Positions 19,310 through 30,103 are shown, counted from the stretch's first letter. The stretch is DNA of 64,000 bases from Ideonella_A intermedia_A (GCA_943370175.1 CALRPU020000028.1:1-64000); one strand, 5' to 3'. The notes: generated from the sequence alone by a model not told the origin. Translations and numbers: made by a program.

Positions 19310-20710
19310 ATGAAACACCCTTTGGTGGCCAAGGCCCTGGCCCTGGTCGGCGTGCTGGTGGCCTTGATGTTCGGGCTGGACTCGATCAGTCGGCTGGTGG
19401 CCGAGCGGGAGGAGCGCCTGCGCGAGGCCGAACGCAGCGTTGCCGATGGGCTGGCCACGGCGCAGGTGCTGGTCGGCCCGGTGCTGCAACGGCGCTGCGT
19501 CGAGCTGCGCGAGGTCGAGCAGGGCGAGGGCAAGGATCGGCGCCTGGTCACCGATCGGCGCGAGCTGAGCGTGCGGGCCGTGCCCAAGACGCTCGCGCTG
19601 CAGGCGACATCGACCACCGAGGCCCGTTACCGCGGCATCTTCAAGGTCAATGGCTACACCCTGAAGGCCACGGCCTCGACGACCTGGGACGCGTCGGGCG
19701 CGCTGCGACCAGCCGTTTCGCATGCCGACGCCCGCCTGGACTGCGAGCCGCCGGTGGTGGCGGTGGCGGTGGGCGACACGCGCGGCATTCGGTCGGCGAC
19801 GATGCGTGTCGACGGGGTGGTCGTGGATGTGCGTCCGGGCACGCAGCTCAAGGCCCAGCCACAGGGCTTCCATGCGGTGCTGCCGGCGGGCCTGGCCGAA
19901 CAGACGCCGTCGCGCATCGAGCTGACGCTGGACCTGGTGGGCACCGGCGGCTTGTCCTTCGTGCCCGCGGCAGAGCGCAGCGAAGTGGTGCTGCAGTCGG
20001 ATTGGGCGCACCCATCGTTCGAAGGCCGATTCCTGCCGGTGGAGCGCGCGGTCGATGCCCAGGGGTTCAAGGCGACTTGGCGCCTGACGTCGCTGGCCAC
20101 CACCGCCGCCGACGAATTGCGCCGTGGCGCGGCCTTGTGCGGCACCTCGGCGGTGGCGGCTTCCGGGGCGGCTGACGCCGACCCGACCCGCTGCGTCGAG
20201 CGCTTTGGCGTTGGCTTCATCGACCCGGTCAGCGCCTACCGGCTGAGCGACCGCGCCACGAAGTACGGCGTGCTCTTCATTGCGCTGACCTTTCTGGGCG
20301 TTGGCCTGGTCGAAGTCATGCGCCAGCGGCGCGTTCACCCGGTGCAATACCTGCTGGTGGGGAGCGCGCTGGTGGTGTTCTTTCTGCTGCTGCTGAGTTT
20401 GACGGAGCATTTGCCGTTTGCCTGGGCCTATGGCCTGGCCAGCGCGGCGTGCACGGCCTTGCTGGGCTTCTATGGCCGCTTTCTGCTGGGCAGCGGGCGG
20501 GCCGGTGCCGCGTTCGCGGTCGGCATTGCTTTGTTGTACGGGGCGCTGTATTTGCTGCTGCAACTTGAGCAGAACGCCTTGCTGTTGGGCTCGCTGATGG
20601 TCTTTCTCTCGCTGGTGGCCACGATGGTCGCCACGCGGCGCATCGACTGGCATTCGCTCACCGATGGGCTGGCCCGGCCGGCTGGGCGCGACGCGACCTC
20701 GACCGGGTAA
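19310..20710 (+). CDS. creD: Inner-membrane protein CreD
   Basis: CreD family protein, 466 residues. It has one N-terminal membrane helix (about 8-26), a large periplasmic domain of about 270 residues, then about five or six helices from residue 310 (KYGVLFIALTFLGVGLVEVM, HPVQYLLVGSALVVFFLLLL). HPVQYLLVG and FAWAYGLAS are typical of CreD. In E. coli it is induced by CreBC and its loss alters envelope phenotypes and beta-lactam response. The start has TTGGAG seven bases upstream. A cre-tag array lies 75-110 bases before the ATG. Confidence 0.92.
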   Translation: MKHPLVAKALALVGVLVALMFGLDSISRLVAEREERLREAERSVADGLATAQVLVGPVLQRRCVELREVEQGEGKDRRLVTDRRELSVRAVPKTLALQATSTTEARYRGIFKVNGYTLKATASTTWDASGALRPAVSHADARLDCEPPVVAVAVGDTRGIRSATMRVDGVVVDVRPGTQLKAQPQGFHAVLPAGLAEQTPSRIELTLDLVGTGGLSFVPAAERSEVVLQSDWAHPSFEGRFLPVERAVDAQGFKATWRLTSLATTAADELRRGAALCGTSAVAASGAADADPTRCVERFGVGFIDPVSAYRLSDRATKYGVLFIALTFLGVGLVEVMRQRRVHPVQYLLVGSALVVFFLLLLSLTEHLPFAWAYGLASAACTALLGFYGRFLLGSGRAGAAFAVGIALLYGALYLLLQLEQNALLLGSLMVFLSLVATMVATRRIDWHSLTDGLARPAGRDATSTG

Positions 20711-20740
20711 ACCCCTTCGAGGGCGCTTGAATCGGCCTCC

Positions 20741-20768
20741 TAGAATGAAATTTTGTGCAGGTGCACAA
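20741..20768 (+). promoter_or_regulatory. phaR promoter with perfect TTGTGCA dyad
   Basis: A -10-like TAGAAT (20741-20746) is followed immediately by TTGTGCA-GG-TGCACAA (20753-20768), a perfect seven-base inverted repeat placed about where transcription would start. PhaR is known to repress its own gene in related bacteria, and TGC-rich dyads are its known type of target, so this is a good candidate autoregulatory operator. Confidence 0.6.
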
Positions 20769-20818
20769 CGGGCGCATTCCGGCGCGCGGGTCACCGCAGG
20801 TTCCAGGAGTGCTGTTTC

Positions 20819-21412
20819 ATGGTCCAGTCCCGTCGCGCCGCGTCGTCGGCAGCGAATGCAGGCGCCGAGTCGGCTGTGCCCGGCGTGAGGGTGCTCAAGA
20901 AGTACCCCAACCGCCGGCTCTATGACACCGAAACCAGCAGCTACATCACGCTGGCCGATGTGAAGCGGATGGTGTTGGCCGCGCAGGACTTTGTCGTGCG
21001 CGACGCCAAGACCAGCGAAGACCTGACGCGCAGCATCCTGCTGCAGATCATCCTGGAGGAGGAGACCGGCGGCGTGCCGATGTTTTCCACCCAGGCGCTC
21101 GCGCAAATCATCCGCTTCTATGGCAATGCCATGCAGGGGATGATGGGCAACTACCTGGAGAAAAACCTGCAGGCCTTCACCGACATCCAGACCCGCTTCG
21201 CCGAGCAGTCCAAGGGCCTGTACGACCCGAAGGTGATGTCGCCCGAGTTGTGGACGCAGTTCCTGGCCGGCCAGGCCCCGGTCGTGCAGGGCCTGATGGG
21301 CAATTACCTGGAGCAGTCGAAGAACATGTTCCTGCAGATGCAAGAGCAGCTGACCCAGCAAGCCGAAACCCTGTTCCCCGGCGTGCCAGGCTTCATGCCG
21401 CCCAAGCGCTGA
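20819..21412 (+). CDS. phaR: Polyhydroxyalkanoate synthesis repressor
   Basis: Regulator that senses PHA granules and represses phasin and its own gene, 197 residues. The DNA-binding region VLKKYPNRRLYDTETSSYIT (about 26-45) is the family signature. The C-terminal part has PHA-accumulation-regulator repeats with matching phrases MMGNYLEKNLQAF and LMGNYLEQSKNMF. The ATG has CCAGGAG upstream at good distance. It is monocistronic, behind an inverted-repeat promoter. Confidence 0.93.
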   Translation: MVQSRRAASSAANAGAESAVPGVRVLKKYPNRRLYDTETSSYITLADVKRMVLAAQDFVVRDAKTSEDLTRSILLQIILEEETGGVPMFSTQALAQIIRFYGNAMQGMMGNYLEKNLQAFTDIQTRFAEQSKGLYDPKVMSPELWTQFLAGQAPVVQGLMGNYLEQSKNMFLQMQEQLTQQAETLFPGVPGFMPPKR

Positions 21413-21484
21413 TCTGGGCGTCATGCCGGTGTGCCGGCCGGGTCGCAGTCAGCGCCGTCGGGCACATCGGTGAAAATCCGGGGG

Positions 21485-22873
21485 ATGACCCAAGACCTCC
21501 TCCCCGCCGCGGCGCCGAGCGCCCCGAAGATCGGCTTCGTATCGCTCGGTTGCCCCAAGGCGCTGACCGACTCCGAGCTGATCCTGACCCAGCTGCGCGC
21601 CGAGGGCTATGAGACCTCGAAGACCTTCGCGGGGGCCGACCTCGTCATCGTCAACACCTGCGGTTTCATCGACGACGCCGTCAAGGAAAGCCTGGACACC
21701 ATCGGCGAGGCCCTGGCGGAGAACGGCAAGGTGGTGGTCACGGGCTGCCTCGGCGCCAAGCAGGGCAGCCAGGGCGACACCCTGGTGCGCGAGGTGCATC
21801 CCAGCGTCCTGGCCGTGACCGGGCCGCACGCCACCCAGGAGGTGATGGACGCGGTGCACCGCCATGTGCCGAAGCCGCACGACCCGTTCGTCGACCTGGT
21901 GCCCGCCCAAGGCATCAAGCTGACACCCCGCCACTACGCCTATTTGAAGATCAGCGAAGGCTGCAACCACCGCTGCAGCTTCTGCATCATCCCCAGCATG
22001 CGCGGCGACCTGGTGTCGCGGCCCATTGGCGACGTGCTCGGCGAAGCGCAGCGGCTGTTCGAGTCCGGCGTCAAGGAACTGCTGGTGATCAGCCAGGACA
22101 CCAGCGCCTACGGCGTGGACATCAAGTACCGCACCGGCTTCTGGGACGGGCAGCCGGTGAAGACGCGCATGCTCGACCTGTGCGCCAAGCTGGGCGAACT
22201 GGCCGCCCGCCACGGCGCCTGGGTTCGCTTGCATTACGTGTACCCGTACCCCCATGTTGACGAGGTGCTGCCGCTGATGGCCGAAGGCCTGGTGCTGCCT
22301 TACCTGGACGTGCCCCTGCAGCACTCGCACCCCGACGTGCTCAAGCGCATGAAGCGGCCCGCCAGCGGCGAGCGCAACCTCGAGCGCATCCAGCGCTGGC
22401 GCGAGGTGTGCCCGCAAATTGTCATCCGCAGCACCTTCATTGCGGGCTTTCCTGGCGAAACCGAGGCCGAGTTCGCCCACCTGCTCGACTTCATGCGCGA
22501 GGCACGGATCGACCGCGCCGGCTGCTTTGCCTACTCGCCCGTGGCGGGTGCCACGGCGAATGACCTGCCCGACCCGGTGCCGACCGCCGAGCGCGAGGCC
22601 CGCCGCGCCGCCTTCATGGCCGTGGCCGAGGCCGTGTCGGCCGACAAGCTGCGCGAGCGTGTCGGCGCAACGATGCAGGTGCTGGTCGACCACGCCCCGG
22701 GCCTGGGGCGCAAGGGCGCGACAGGCCGCAGCTACGCCGACGCGCCGGAAATCGACGGTCAGGTTCGGCTGCTGCCGCCCGAGAAGGCGTCCAAAACCTT
22801 GAAGGTGGGCGAGTTCACTCGCGCGCGCGTGGTGGCCACCGAGGGCCACGATCTGGTGGCCCAGCCGCTTTGA
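21485..22873 (+). CDS. rimO: Ribosomal protein uS12 methylthiotransferase
   Basis: Radical SAM enzyme that adds a methylthio group to the conserved aspartate of ribosomal protein S12. It is 462 residues. The N-terminal cluster uses C23 (SLGCPKAL), C59 (NTCGFI) and C88 (TGCLGAKQG); the radical SAM cluster is C160, C164 and C167 in EGCNHRCSFCIIPSMRG; a C-terminal TRAM domain closes the protein. A run of G residues directly precedes the ATG. RimO is preferred over MiaB because of the SLGCPKALTDSE opening and the Asp-rich RimO-type spacing. Confidence 0.95.
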   Translation: MTQDLLPAAAPSAPKIGFVSLGCPKALTDSELILTQLRAEGYETSKTFAGADLVIVNTCGFIDDAVKESLDTIGEALAENGKVVVTGCLGAKQGSQGDTLVREVHPSVLAVTGPHATQEVMDAVHRHVPKPHDPFVDLVPAQGIKLTPRHYAYLKISEGCNHRCSFCIIPSMRGDLVSRPIGDVLGEAQRLFESGVKELLVISQDTSAYGVDIKYRTGFWDGQPVKTRMLDLCAKLGELAARHGAWVRLHYVYPYPHVDEVLPLMAEGLVLPYLDVPLQHSHPDVLKRMKRPASGERNLERIQRWREVCPQIVIRSTFIAGFPGETEAEFAHLLDFMREARIDRAGCFAYSPVAGATANDLPDPVPTAEREARRAAFMAVAEAVSADKLRERVGATMQVLVDHAPGLGRKGATGRSYADAPEIDGQVRLLPPEKASKTLKVGEFTRARVVATEGHDLVAQPL

Positions 22874-22895
22874 GTCTTCAGCCTGAGCCGACCCC

Positions 22896-24119
22896 ATGGA
22901 CAAGACCAGCACCGGCCTGATCCACCACGCCTACTTGCCGCCGGAAGGCTTTGGCGCCGTGTCGACGCCCATCCACAAGGCGTCGACCGTGGTGTTCGCC
23001 AACACCGCCGCCATGCGCGCGCGCGACTGGAAGCACAAGACCGGCTACACCTACGGCCTGCACGGCACGCCCACCACGTTCACGTTGGAAGAGCGCATCG
23101 CCACGCTCGAAGGCGGCTTGCAAACCCTGCTGGTGCCCAGTGGCTTGGCGGCCATCGCGGTGACCGACTTTGCGCTGCTGCGCCAGGGCGATTGCGTGCT
23201 GATCCCCGACAACGCCTATGGGCCTGGCAAAGAATTGGCCCGCCATGAGCTGGCGGCCCATGGCATCGACCACCGCGCCTACGACGCCATGGACCCGGCC
23301 AGCCTGGCCGACGCGCTGGCCGCGCTGCCCCCCACGGCGGCCCGGCTGGTCTGGGTGGAGGCCCCGGGCTCGGTGACGATGGAATTTCCGGACGTGCCCG
23401 CGCTGTTGCGCGTGGCCCGCGCGCACCAGGCCCTGGTGGCGCTGGACAACACCTGGGGCGCGGGCATTGCCTTCGACCCATTCGACCTCGCGCCCAGCCG
23501 CGCGCAAGCGGGCACCGACCCGTCCGCCCTGGCCGTCGACATCAGCATCCAGGCGTTGACGAAGTACCCGTCCGGCGGCGGCGATGTGCTGATGGGCTCG
23601 ATCACCACGCGGGACGAGGCACTGCACTGGCGCCTCAAGGCAACGCACATGCGCATGGGTTGGGGCGTGGGCGCCAACGACGCCGAGCTGGTATTGCGCT
23701 CGCTGCCCACCGTGGCCTTGCGGTATGCGGCCCACGACCGCGCCGCGCGAACGCTGGCGCGCTGGTGGCAGGCGCGGCCCGAGGTGGTGCAAGTGCTGCA
23801 CCCGGCTTTGCCGGGCGCGCCCGGGCACGAGCACTGGCAAGCGCTGTGCGGTGCTCGGGACTCGGCCGCGGGGCTGTTCTCCATTGTTTTCAACGAGCGC
23901 TACAGCAGCGCGCAGGTCGACGCCTTTGTCGACGCGCTGCGCCTGTTCAAGATCGGCTATTCCTGGGCCGGTCCGGTCAGCCTGGTGGTGCCCTACCACC
24001 TCGCCGGCATGCGCGCACAGCCCGCGTGGCAAGGCACGGTGGTGCGCTTCTCGTTGGGCCTGGAGTCGGTGGACGACCTGATCGGTGATTGCGCCCAGGC
24101 GCTGTCCGCCCTCGGGTGA
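22896..24119 (+). CDS. metC: Cystathionine beta-lyase
   Basis: PLP enzyme of the Cys/Met metabolism family, 407 residues, cleaving cystathionine to homocysteine in methionine synthesis. The PLP lysine is K223 in SIQALTKYPSGGGDVLMG, and VALDNTWGAG carries the aspartate that contacts the cofactor ring. TYGLHGTPTTFTLEERIA is the N-terminal substrate region. It begins 22 bases after rimO. The stop overlaps the GTG of the acyltransferase. The lyase assignment over a gamma-synthase rests on overall motif resemblance. Confidence 0.87.
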   Translation: MDKTSTGLIHHAYLPPEGFGAVSTPIHKASTVVFANTAAMRARDWKHKTGYTYGLHGTPTTFTLEERIATLEGGLQTLLVPSGLAAIAVTDFALLRQGDCVLIPDNAYGPGKELARHELAAHGIDHRAYDAMDPASLADALAALPPTAARLVWVEAPGSVTMEFPDVPALLRVARAHQALVALDNTWGAGIAFDPFDLAPSRAQAGTDPSALAVDISIQALTKYPSGGGDVLMGSITTRDEALHWRLKATHMRMGWGVGANDAELVLRSLPTVALRYAAHDRAARTLARWWQARPEVVQVLHPALPGAPGHEHWQALCGARDSAAGLFSIVFNERYSSAQVDAFVDALRLFKIGYSWAGPVSLVVPYHLAGMRAQPAWQGTVVRFSLGLESVDDLIGDCAQALSALG

Positions 24120-25267
24120 AGGGGGCGGCCGATGCCCGGCGACTGCCTCACATCGACCTGTTGAAGGTGGTGGCGTCGCAGTTGATCGTGCTGCACCACT
24201 TCGCCCTGTACGGGCCGATGGCAGACCTCGCATCGCCGCTGATGCCCGAAGTGATGGCCTGGTTCGCTGACACGGCGCGCATCGCGGTTCAGGTCTTTCT
24301 GGTCACCGGCGGCTACCTGGCGGCGTGCAGCCTGGCGCCGCAGGGGGTGTTGAGGTGGCCCGCGCAGCCGGCCACCCGACTGGCCGACCGCTACCTGCGG
24401 CTGGTGGGGCCACTGGCGGCCGCGCTGGTGCTGGCCGTCGTGGCCGCGCACCTCGCGCGCGATTGGCTGGGCGACCACCCGACCGTTCCGGCGCCGGCCA
24501 CGTTGGCGCAAGGCGCCTGGCACCTGCTGCTGTTGCAGGACGTGGTGGGCGTCGACGCGCTCTCGGCCGGGGTCTGGTACGTGGCCATCGACTTTCAGCT
24601 GTACGCGCTGCTGTTGGGCTGGCTGGCCCTCTGCGCAGCGGGCGCGCGCTGGTCGGCGATGGCGCGCGGCTTGACGCCCTGGGGCGTGGCGCTGGGCGTG
24701 GCATGGTCGGCCTGGTCGTTCAATCGCGACCCGGACCTGGACCGATGGGCCTGGTACTTCCTGGCCGCCCATGGGCTGGGGGCCTTGGCGGCCTGGGCGC
24801 ACGTCGGGTGGTCGTCTCGCGGGGCCTTCTTCGCGGCACTGACCGCCGTGCTGGCCTCGCTGGCGTTCGCGTTCCGCGATCGCCTGGCCTTGGCCGCGGC
24901 GGTGGCGGTGGGCTTGTGGTGGTGGCACGGGGCACCGCCGCGGTGGCTGGAGGCCGGCACGGCCATCGGCGAACGGGTGCAGCGTGGCGTGGCCGCGCTG
25001 GCGCAGCACAGCTATGCCTTGTTCCTGGTGCACTTCCCCGTGGGACTCGTCGTCAACGCTGGCTTCAACGCGTTCCTGCCCAGCAGCGCCGGCGTGCAGA
25101 TGGTGGGCATCGTCGTGGCGTGGGGCGCCAGCATGGCGGCGTCCGTCGTGCTGTACCGGGGCATCGAACAACCCCTGAACCTGGCGCTGAACCGGCGGCG
25201 TGCGCGCTTCGCTGACCAGGGCGGTCGGGGCCGCAACGCCTCGGCTGGGGTGTCGGCGCCCATCTGA
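24116..25267 (+). CDS. Acyltransferase 3 family membrane protein
   Basis: Integral membrane O-acyltransferase of the acyltransferase 3 family, 383 residues and about ten helices. The opening ARRLPHIDLLKVVASQLIVL with HHFALYG has the family's conserved histidine region, and QVFLVTGGYLAA follows. Such enzymes transfer acyl groups to surface or secreted carbohydrates; the acceptor is unknown. The start is GTG at 24116, inside the metC stop (GTGA), so it is translated with metC although no metabolic link is apparent. Confidence 0.8.
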   Translation: MKGAADARRLPHIDLLKVVASQLIVLHHFALYGPMADLASPLMPEVMAWFADTARIAVQVFLVTGGYLAACSLAPQGVLRWPAQPATRLADRYLRLVGPLAAALVLAVVAAHLARDWLGDHPTVPAPATLAQGAWHLLLLQDVVGVDALSAGVWYVAIDFQLYALLLGWLALCAAGARWSAMARGLTPWGVALGVAWSAWSFNRDPDLDRWAWYFLAAHGLGALAAWAHVGWSSRGAFFAALTAVLASLAFAFRDRLALAAAVAVGLWWWHGAPPRWLEAGTAIGERVQRGVAALAQHSYALFLVHFPVGLVVNAGFNAFLPSSAGVQMVGIVVAWGASMAASVVLYRGIEQPLNLALNRRRARFADQGGRGRNASAGVSAPI

Positions 25268-25309
25268 TGACGGGGTCGGGGGCCTCGACCGCCGGTCGTG
25301 GCGTCGCGT

Positions 25310-25768
25310 TCAGGCCTTGGACGACACCTTGTGACGCATCAGGCGGCCCTTTTCACGGTCCCAGTCCTTTTTCTTCTCGGTGTCGCGTTTGTCGTGCTCG
25401 GCCTTGCCCTTGGCCAGCGCCACCTCGGCCTTCACGCGGCTGCCCTTGTAGTGCAGGTTCAACGGCACCAGCGTGAAGCCCTTCTGCTCGACCTTGCCGA
25501 TCAGGCGCTTGATCTCTTCCTTGTGCATCAACAGCTTTTTGGTGCGGTCGGCCTCGGGGTGCACATGGGTGGACGCACTGCGCAGCGCGTTGATGCGGCA
25601 GCCGATGAGGAAGAGTTCGCCGTCGCGGATCACGACGTAGCCATCGGTCAGTTGCACCTGGCCGGCGCGGATGGCCTTGATCTCCCAGCCCTGCAGCACC
25701 ATGCCCGCCTCGTGGCGTTCTTCGATGTGGTAGTCGAACCGGGCGCGCCGGTTTTCAGCAATGGACAT
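25310..25768 (-). CDS. smpB: SsrA-binding protein
   Basis: Partner of tmRNA in rescue of stalled ribosomes, 152 residues, normal length. ENRRARFDYHIEERHEAG opens the OB-fold, GWEIKAIRAGQVQLTDGYV follows, and the basic C-terminal tail (DKRDTEKKKDWDREKGRLMR) is the helix that enters the decoding site. The ATG at 25768 gives MSIAENRRARF. It is divergent from ratA, the classical arrangement. No tmRNA gene was seen next to it. Confidence 0.96.
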   Translation of the reverse strand: MSIAENRRARFDYHIEERHEAGMVLQGWEIKAIRAGQVQLTDGYVVIRDGELFLIGCRINALRSASTHVHPEADRTKKLLMHKEEIKRLIGKVEQKGFTLVPLNLHYKGSRVKAEVALAKGKAEHDKRDTEKKKDWDREKGRLMRHKVSSKA

Positions 25769-25795
25769 GGGGTTCAGTTGAGGCCGGTGGCCCTC

Positions 25796-25817
25796 CATAC
25801 AATCGCGGGATTGTATG
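25796..25817. promoter_or_regulatory. Inverted repeat covering the ratA start codon
   Basis: CATACAATC-GCGG-GATTGTATG is a perfect nine-base inverted repeat with a four-base loop. The last three bases are the ratA ATG. It contains TACAAT on both strands, so it may hold -10 boxes for both divergent genes, be an operator, or fold in RNA to hide the ratA start codon. Confidence 0.55.
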
Positions 25818-26279
25818 AAGCATGTCAAGAAGTCCGTTCTCCTTTGGTACTCGACCGCCGAGATGTACGCCTTGGTCACGGCCATCGGCGATTACCCCAC
25901 CTTCCTGCCCTGGTGCGAGCGGGCCGAGGTGCTGGAACAGCGCAGCGATGGCGTGACGGCGCGCCTGCACCTGGCCTACGGCGGCGTGCGCCATGCCTTC
26001 ACCACCCGCAACACCAACGTGGTCGGCGAATCGGTGCAGATGGCCTTGGTCGACGGCCCGTTCTCGGAGCTGGCGGGCACCTGGCGATTCATCCCGCTGG
26101 CCATGCCCGGGCAGGCCAACGCCGATGCGCCCGCGGCGTGCAAGATCGAGTTTGACCTTCGCTACGCCTTTTCCAGCCGTGCGCTGGAGGCGGTGGTCAG
26201 CCCGGTCTTCGACCGCATTGCCAACACCTTCGTCGATTCCTTCGTCAAGCGGGCCGAGCAGGTGCATGGGCCTCGTTGA
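25815..26279 (+). CDS. ratA: RatA family protein (ribosome-association toxin/COQ10-like)
   Basis: START-fold protein of 154 residues. E. coli RatA binds 50S subunits and blocks 70S formation; the same family includes COQ10, which binds ubiquinone, so either role is possible. Family marks are MYALVTAIGDYPTFLPWC, with the conserved FLPWC, and FVDSFVKRAEQVHG at the C-terminus. It is divergent from smpB and overlaps rnfH by 14 bases, the same order as in E. coli. The start codon is the 3' end of a perfect inverted repeat. Confidence 0.88.
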   Translation: MKHVKKSVLLWYSTAEMYALVTAIGDYPTFLPWCERAEVLEQRSDGVTARLHLAYGGVRHAFTTRNTNVVGESVQMALVDGPFSELAGTWRFIPLAMPGQANADAPAACKIEFDLRYAFSSRALEAVVSPVFDRIANTFVDSFVKRAEQVHGPR

Positions 26280-26643
26280 CCTCGTGAACGGTGCTTCGCC
26301 GCCGGGCAGCGTCGAGGCACCGCGCCTCCTCTCGGTGGAGGTGGTCCATTGCGCGGGCCGTGGCCTGGTCGACGCGATGCCCTTGCAGGTGAGCGCGGGC
26401 ACCACGGTGCAGCAGGCGTTGTTGCAGTCGGGTCTGGCCCACCGTCACCCGGGGCTGGATTGGGCCGCACCTGGGGCCTGCGGCGTGTGGGGCAAGCTGG
26501 TCGCGCTGGACCGGCCCTTGAACGATGGCGACCGGCTGGAGGTGTACCGGCCCCTGCAGGTCGACCCGATGCACGCGCGCCGCGAGCGTCACCGCCAGCA
26601 GCGCGGCGGCCGGTCGGGCAAGCGGGCCACCCGCGCGGCCTGA
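26266..26643 (+). CDS. rnfH: RnfH family ubiquitin-like protein (RatB)
   Basis: Small protein of 125 residues with a beta-grasp fold of the UPF0125/RnfH family. SVEVVHCAGRGLVDAMPLQV opens the fold, and VWGKLVALDRPLNDGDRLEV with YRPLQVDP is the characteristic end. A basic tail of about 30 residues (HARRERHRQQRGG...) follows. The start lies inside the ratA end, so translation is coupled. The function is not settled in any bacterium. Confidence 0.88.
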   Translation: MGLVDLVNGASPPGSVEAPRLLSVEVVHCAGRGLVDAMPLQVSAGTTVQQALLQSGLAHRHPGLDWAAPGACGVWGKLVALDRPLNDGDRLEVYRPLQVDPMHARRERHRQQRGGRSGKRATRAA

Positions 26644-26661
26644 GCCGGCACGGGTGAGGGC

Positions 26662-26677
26662 GTCGCCGGCCGGCGAC
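26662..26677. terminator. Palindrome between convergent rnfH and DUF4124 gene
   Basis: GTCGCCGGCCGGCGAC is a perfect 16-base palindrome in the 35-base gap between the two stops. It can form a strong stem on either strand but has no T-run, so a terminator role is tentative. Confidence 0.35.
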
Positions 26678-26678
26678 C

Positions 26679-27218
26679 CTACTTGCAATCGGCGGCGATG
26701 GCTTTGCGGGCGCGGGCCATTTCCTCGTCGCGGGCCTTGTCGTCGAGGATTTCGCGTTCGCCCTTGTCGTTGGTGCGGGACAGGCGCCCGCCGTCCTCGA
26801 TCAGCTTCAGCTGACCTCGGGCCCGCTTGCAGTTTTCCGCCTGCGCCGCGGCCATGCGGGCCTCGTCGGCCTTGACCGCTGCCGCCTTCGCTTCGGCGTC
26901 CTTGCGGCGCTTGGCCTCGAGTTCCGGCTCCACCAGCTTCGGGCCAGACGCCGAGGCCGCCGCCGCGGGCAGCTTCACCACCGCCTCCGGACCCGGCACC
27001 AGCGAGGGCCCGCTGGGCGAGGGCGGCACCGCCGCGGTGCCCGACAAGCCCTTGGGCCGCTTCAGAATGGCCTTGTCGGGCACGTTGGCGGGCGGCGGCC
27101 GGTCGCTGTAGATGATGCGGCCGTTCGCGTCGCGCCACTTCCATTCAACCGCGTCGGCGTGGGTGCCCAGCGTCATGCCGGCCAACAGGACCAGGGCGGC
27201 AGCGGCAAATCGGCTCAT
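26679..27218 (-). CDS. DUF4124 domain secreted protein
   Basis: Exported protein of 179 residues, function unknown. A signal peptide of about 22 residues ends in THADA. The DUF4124 domain follows directly with VEWKWRDANGRIIYSDRPPP. The rest is a low-complexity Pro/Ala region, then a charged helical coiled-coil-like segment (ELEAKRRKDAEAKAAAVKAD) and a conserved-looking end with two cysteines (AENCKRARGQLKLIEDGGR; AADCK). It is divergent from guaB. Confidence 0.8.
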   Translation of the reverse strand: MSRFAAAALVLLAGMTLGTHADAVEWKWRDANGRIIYSDRPPPANVPDKAILKRPKGLSGTAAVPPSPSGPSLVPGPEAVVKLPAAAASASGPKLVEPELEAKRRKDAEAKAAAVKADEARMAAAQAENCKRARGQLKLIEDGGRLSRTNDKGEREILDDKARDEEMARARKAIAADCK

Positions 27219-27324
27219 GGCGTTCTCTTTCGATGGGCGTTGTCGGGGCGCATGGCGGAGTGTAGCCAGCGGCATGGGCGGCCGAGAATCCCGCGCCTGG
27301 CGGGTCCGGCGCGGCCTGGCTCCG

Positions 27325-27330
27325 TATAAT
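27325..27330 (+). promoter_or_regulatory. guaB -10 box
   Basis: TATAAT, a perfect sigma-70 -10 hexamer, lies 26 bases before the guaB ATG. No good -35 box was found at the usual distance. It implies a short leader of about 20 bases holding the AGGAG ribosome site. Confidence 0.6.
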
Positions 27331-27356
27331 TCGGTTTTGCGTCAGGAGCTTCCCTC

Positions 27357-28822
<1,466 letters not shown>

Positions 28823-28826
<4 letters not shown>

Positions 28827-30103
28827 GCGCGCCCGTGACCGACCCCGGGGCGGTGGCCCCGGGCGGGCGTGATCGCCGCCAGGCGGCGATGCCCTTCATC
28901 TTGATCGCGGTGCTGATCGACATGATCTCGATCGGCATCATCGTGCCCGTGCTGCCTGCGCTGGTGGGCAGCTTCACGGGCAATCAGGCCGACCACGCTT
29001 ATTGGCTGGGTGTGGTCAGCTTCGCGTTTGGCATTGCCAACTTCTTCGGTGCGCCGCTGCTCGGTGCCTTGTCCGACCAGTACGGCCGCCGCCCGGTGAT
29101 GCTGATCGGGTTCTGCGGGCTGGCGCTCAACTTCTTTGCCACCGCCTTGTCGACGGCGCTGTGGATGCTGATCGCGGTGCGTCTGGTCGGCGGCGCCATG
29201 CAAGCCAACATCGCGGTGGCCAATGCCTACGTGGCCGACATCTCCACGCCCGACCAGCGTGCAAAGCGCTTCGGGCTGTTGGGTGCCATGTTCGGCATCG
29301 GATTCATCCTCGGGCCGGCGATGGGCGGTCTGCTGGGCGCCATCGACCTGCACCTGCCGTTCTACGCCGCCGGCACGCTGGCGCTGGTGAACCTGCTGTA
29401 CGGTTGGTTCGTGCTGCCCGAGTCGCTGCCGGCCGAGCGTCGTCGCGACTTCACCTGGGCCGCCGCGAATCCCTTCACGTCGCTGCGCAACCTGGCCCAG
29501 ATCAAGGGTGTGGGTGCGCTGGTGGCGGTCATCACCTGCACGGGGCTGGCCCAGGGCATCCTCTACAACTGCTGGGTGTTGTACACCACCTTCAAGTTCG
29601 GCTGGGACACGCGTGACAACGGGCTGTCGCTGGCCGCGGTGGGCGTGGTGTCGGTGTTCGTGCAGGGCTGGCTGCTGGGCAAGTTGCTCAAGAGGATGCC
29701 GCCGCAGCGCCTGGCCATGATTGGCCTGCTGTCGTCCACCGTGGCCTACGCGGCCTGGGGGGCGGCGACCAGCGGTTGGGTGATGTACGCCGTGATCTTC
29801 ACCAATTTGCTGGGCTTCACTGTCACCGCCTCGCTGAACAGCATCGTCAGCAGCGCGGCCGACGAGCGCAGCCAGGGCCGCACGCTGGGCGCGGTCAGCT
29901 CGTTGAACAGCCTGACCTCGGTGATTGCGCCGGTGATCGGCGCGACCACGCTGGGCGCCGTGTCGCACCTGCCGCCGGGCCATTGGGGCATTGGCGCGCC
30001 GCTGTACCTGGGCGCGGCGCTTCAGGCGCTGGCGCTGCTGTTCGCCTGGAACCACTTTCGACGTCCCACCGACGCGCCGCAACCATGCACGACAAGATCC
30101 TGA
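28823..30103 (+). CDS. MFS transporter, TCR/Tet-like (DHA1)
   Basis: Twelve-helix major facilitator of 426 residues, resembling the tetracycline-efflux branch. The first inter-helix loop carries motif A as GALSDQYGRRPVM, and FGIGFILGPAMGGLLG fits the antiporter motif C region. The substrate is unknown. The start overlaps the guaB stop, and its end overlaps guaA by 19 bases, so it is produced with the two GMP-synthesis enzymes. A role in exporting purines, purine analogues or another compound is possible but unproven. Confidence 0.85.

Noticed and set aside
25310..25885. Longer smpB with 39 extra N-terminal residues
   Set aside because: The extension runs through the ratA start and is not SmpB-like; the ATG at 25768 gives the standard protein.
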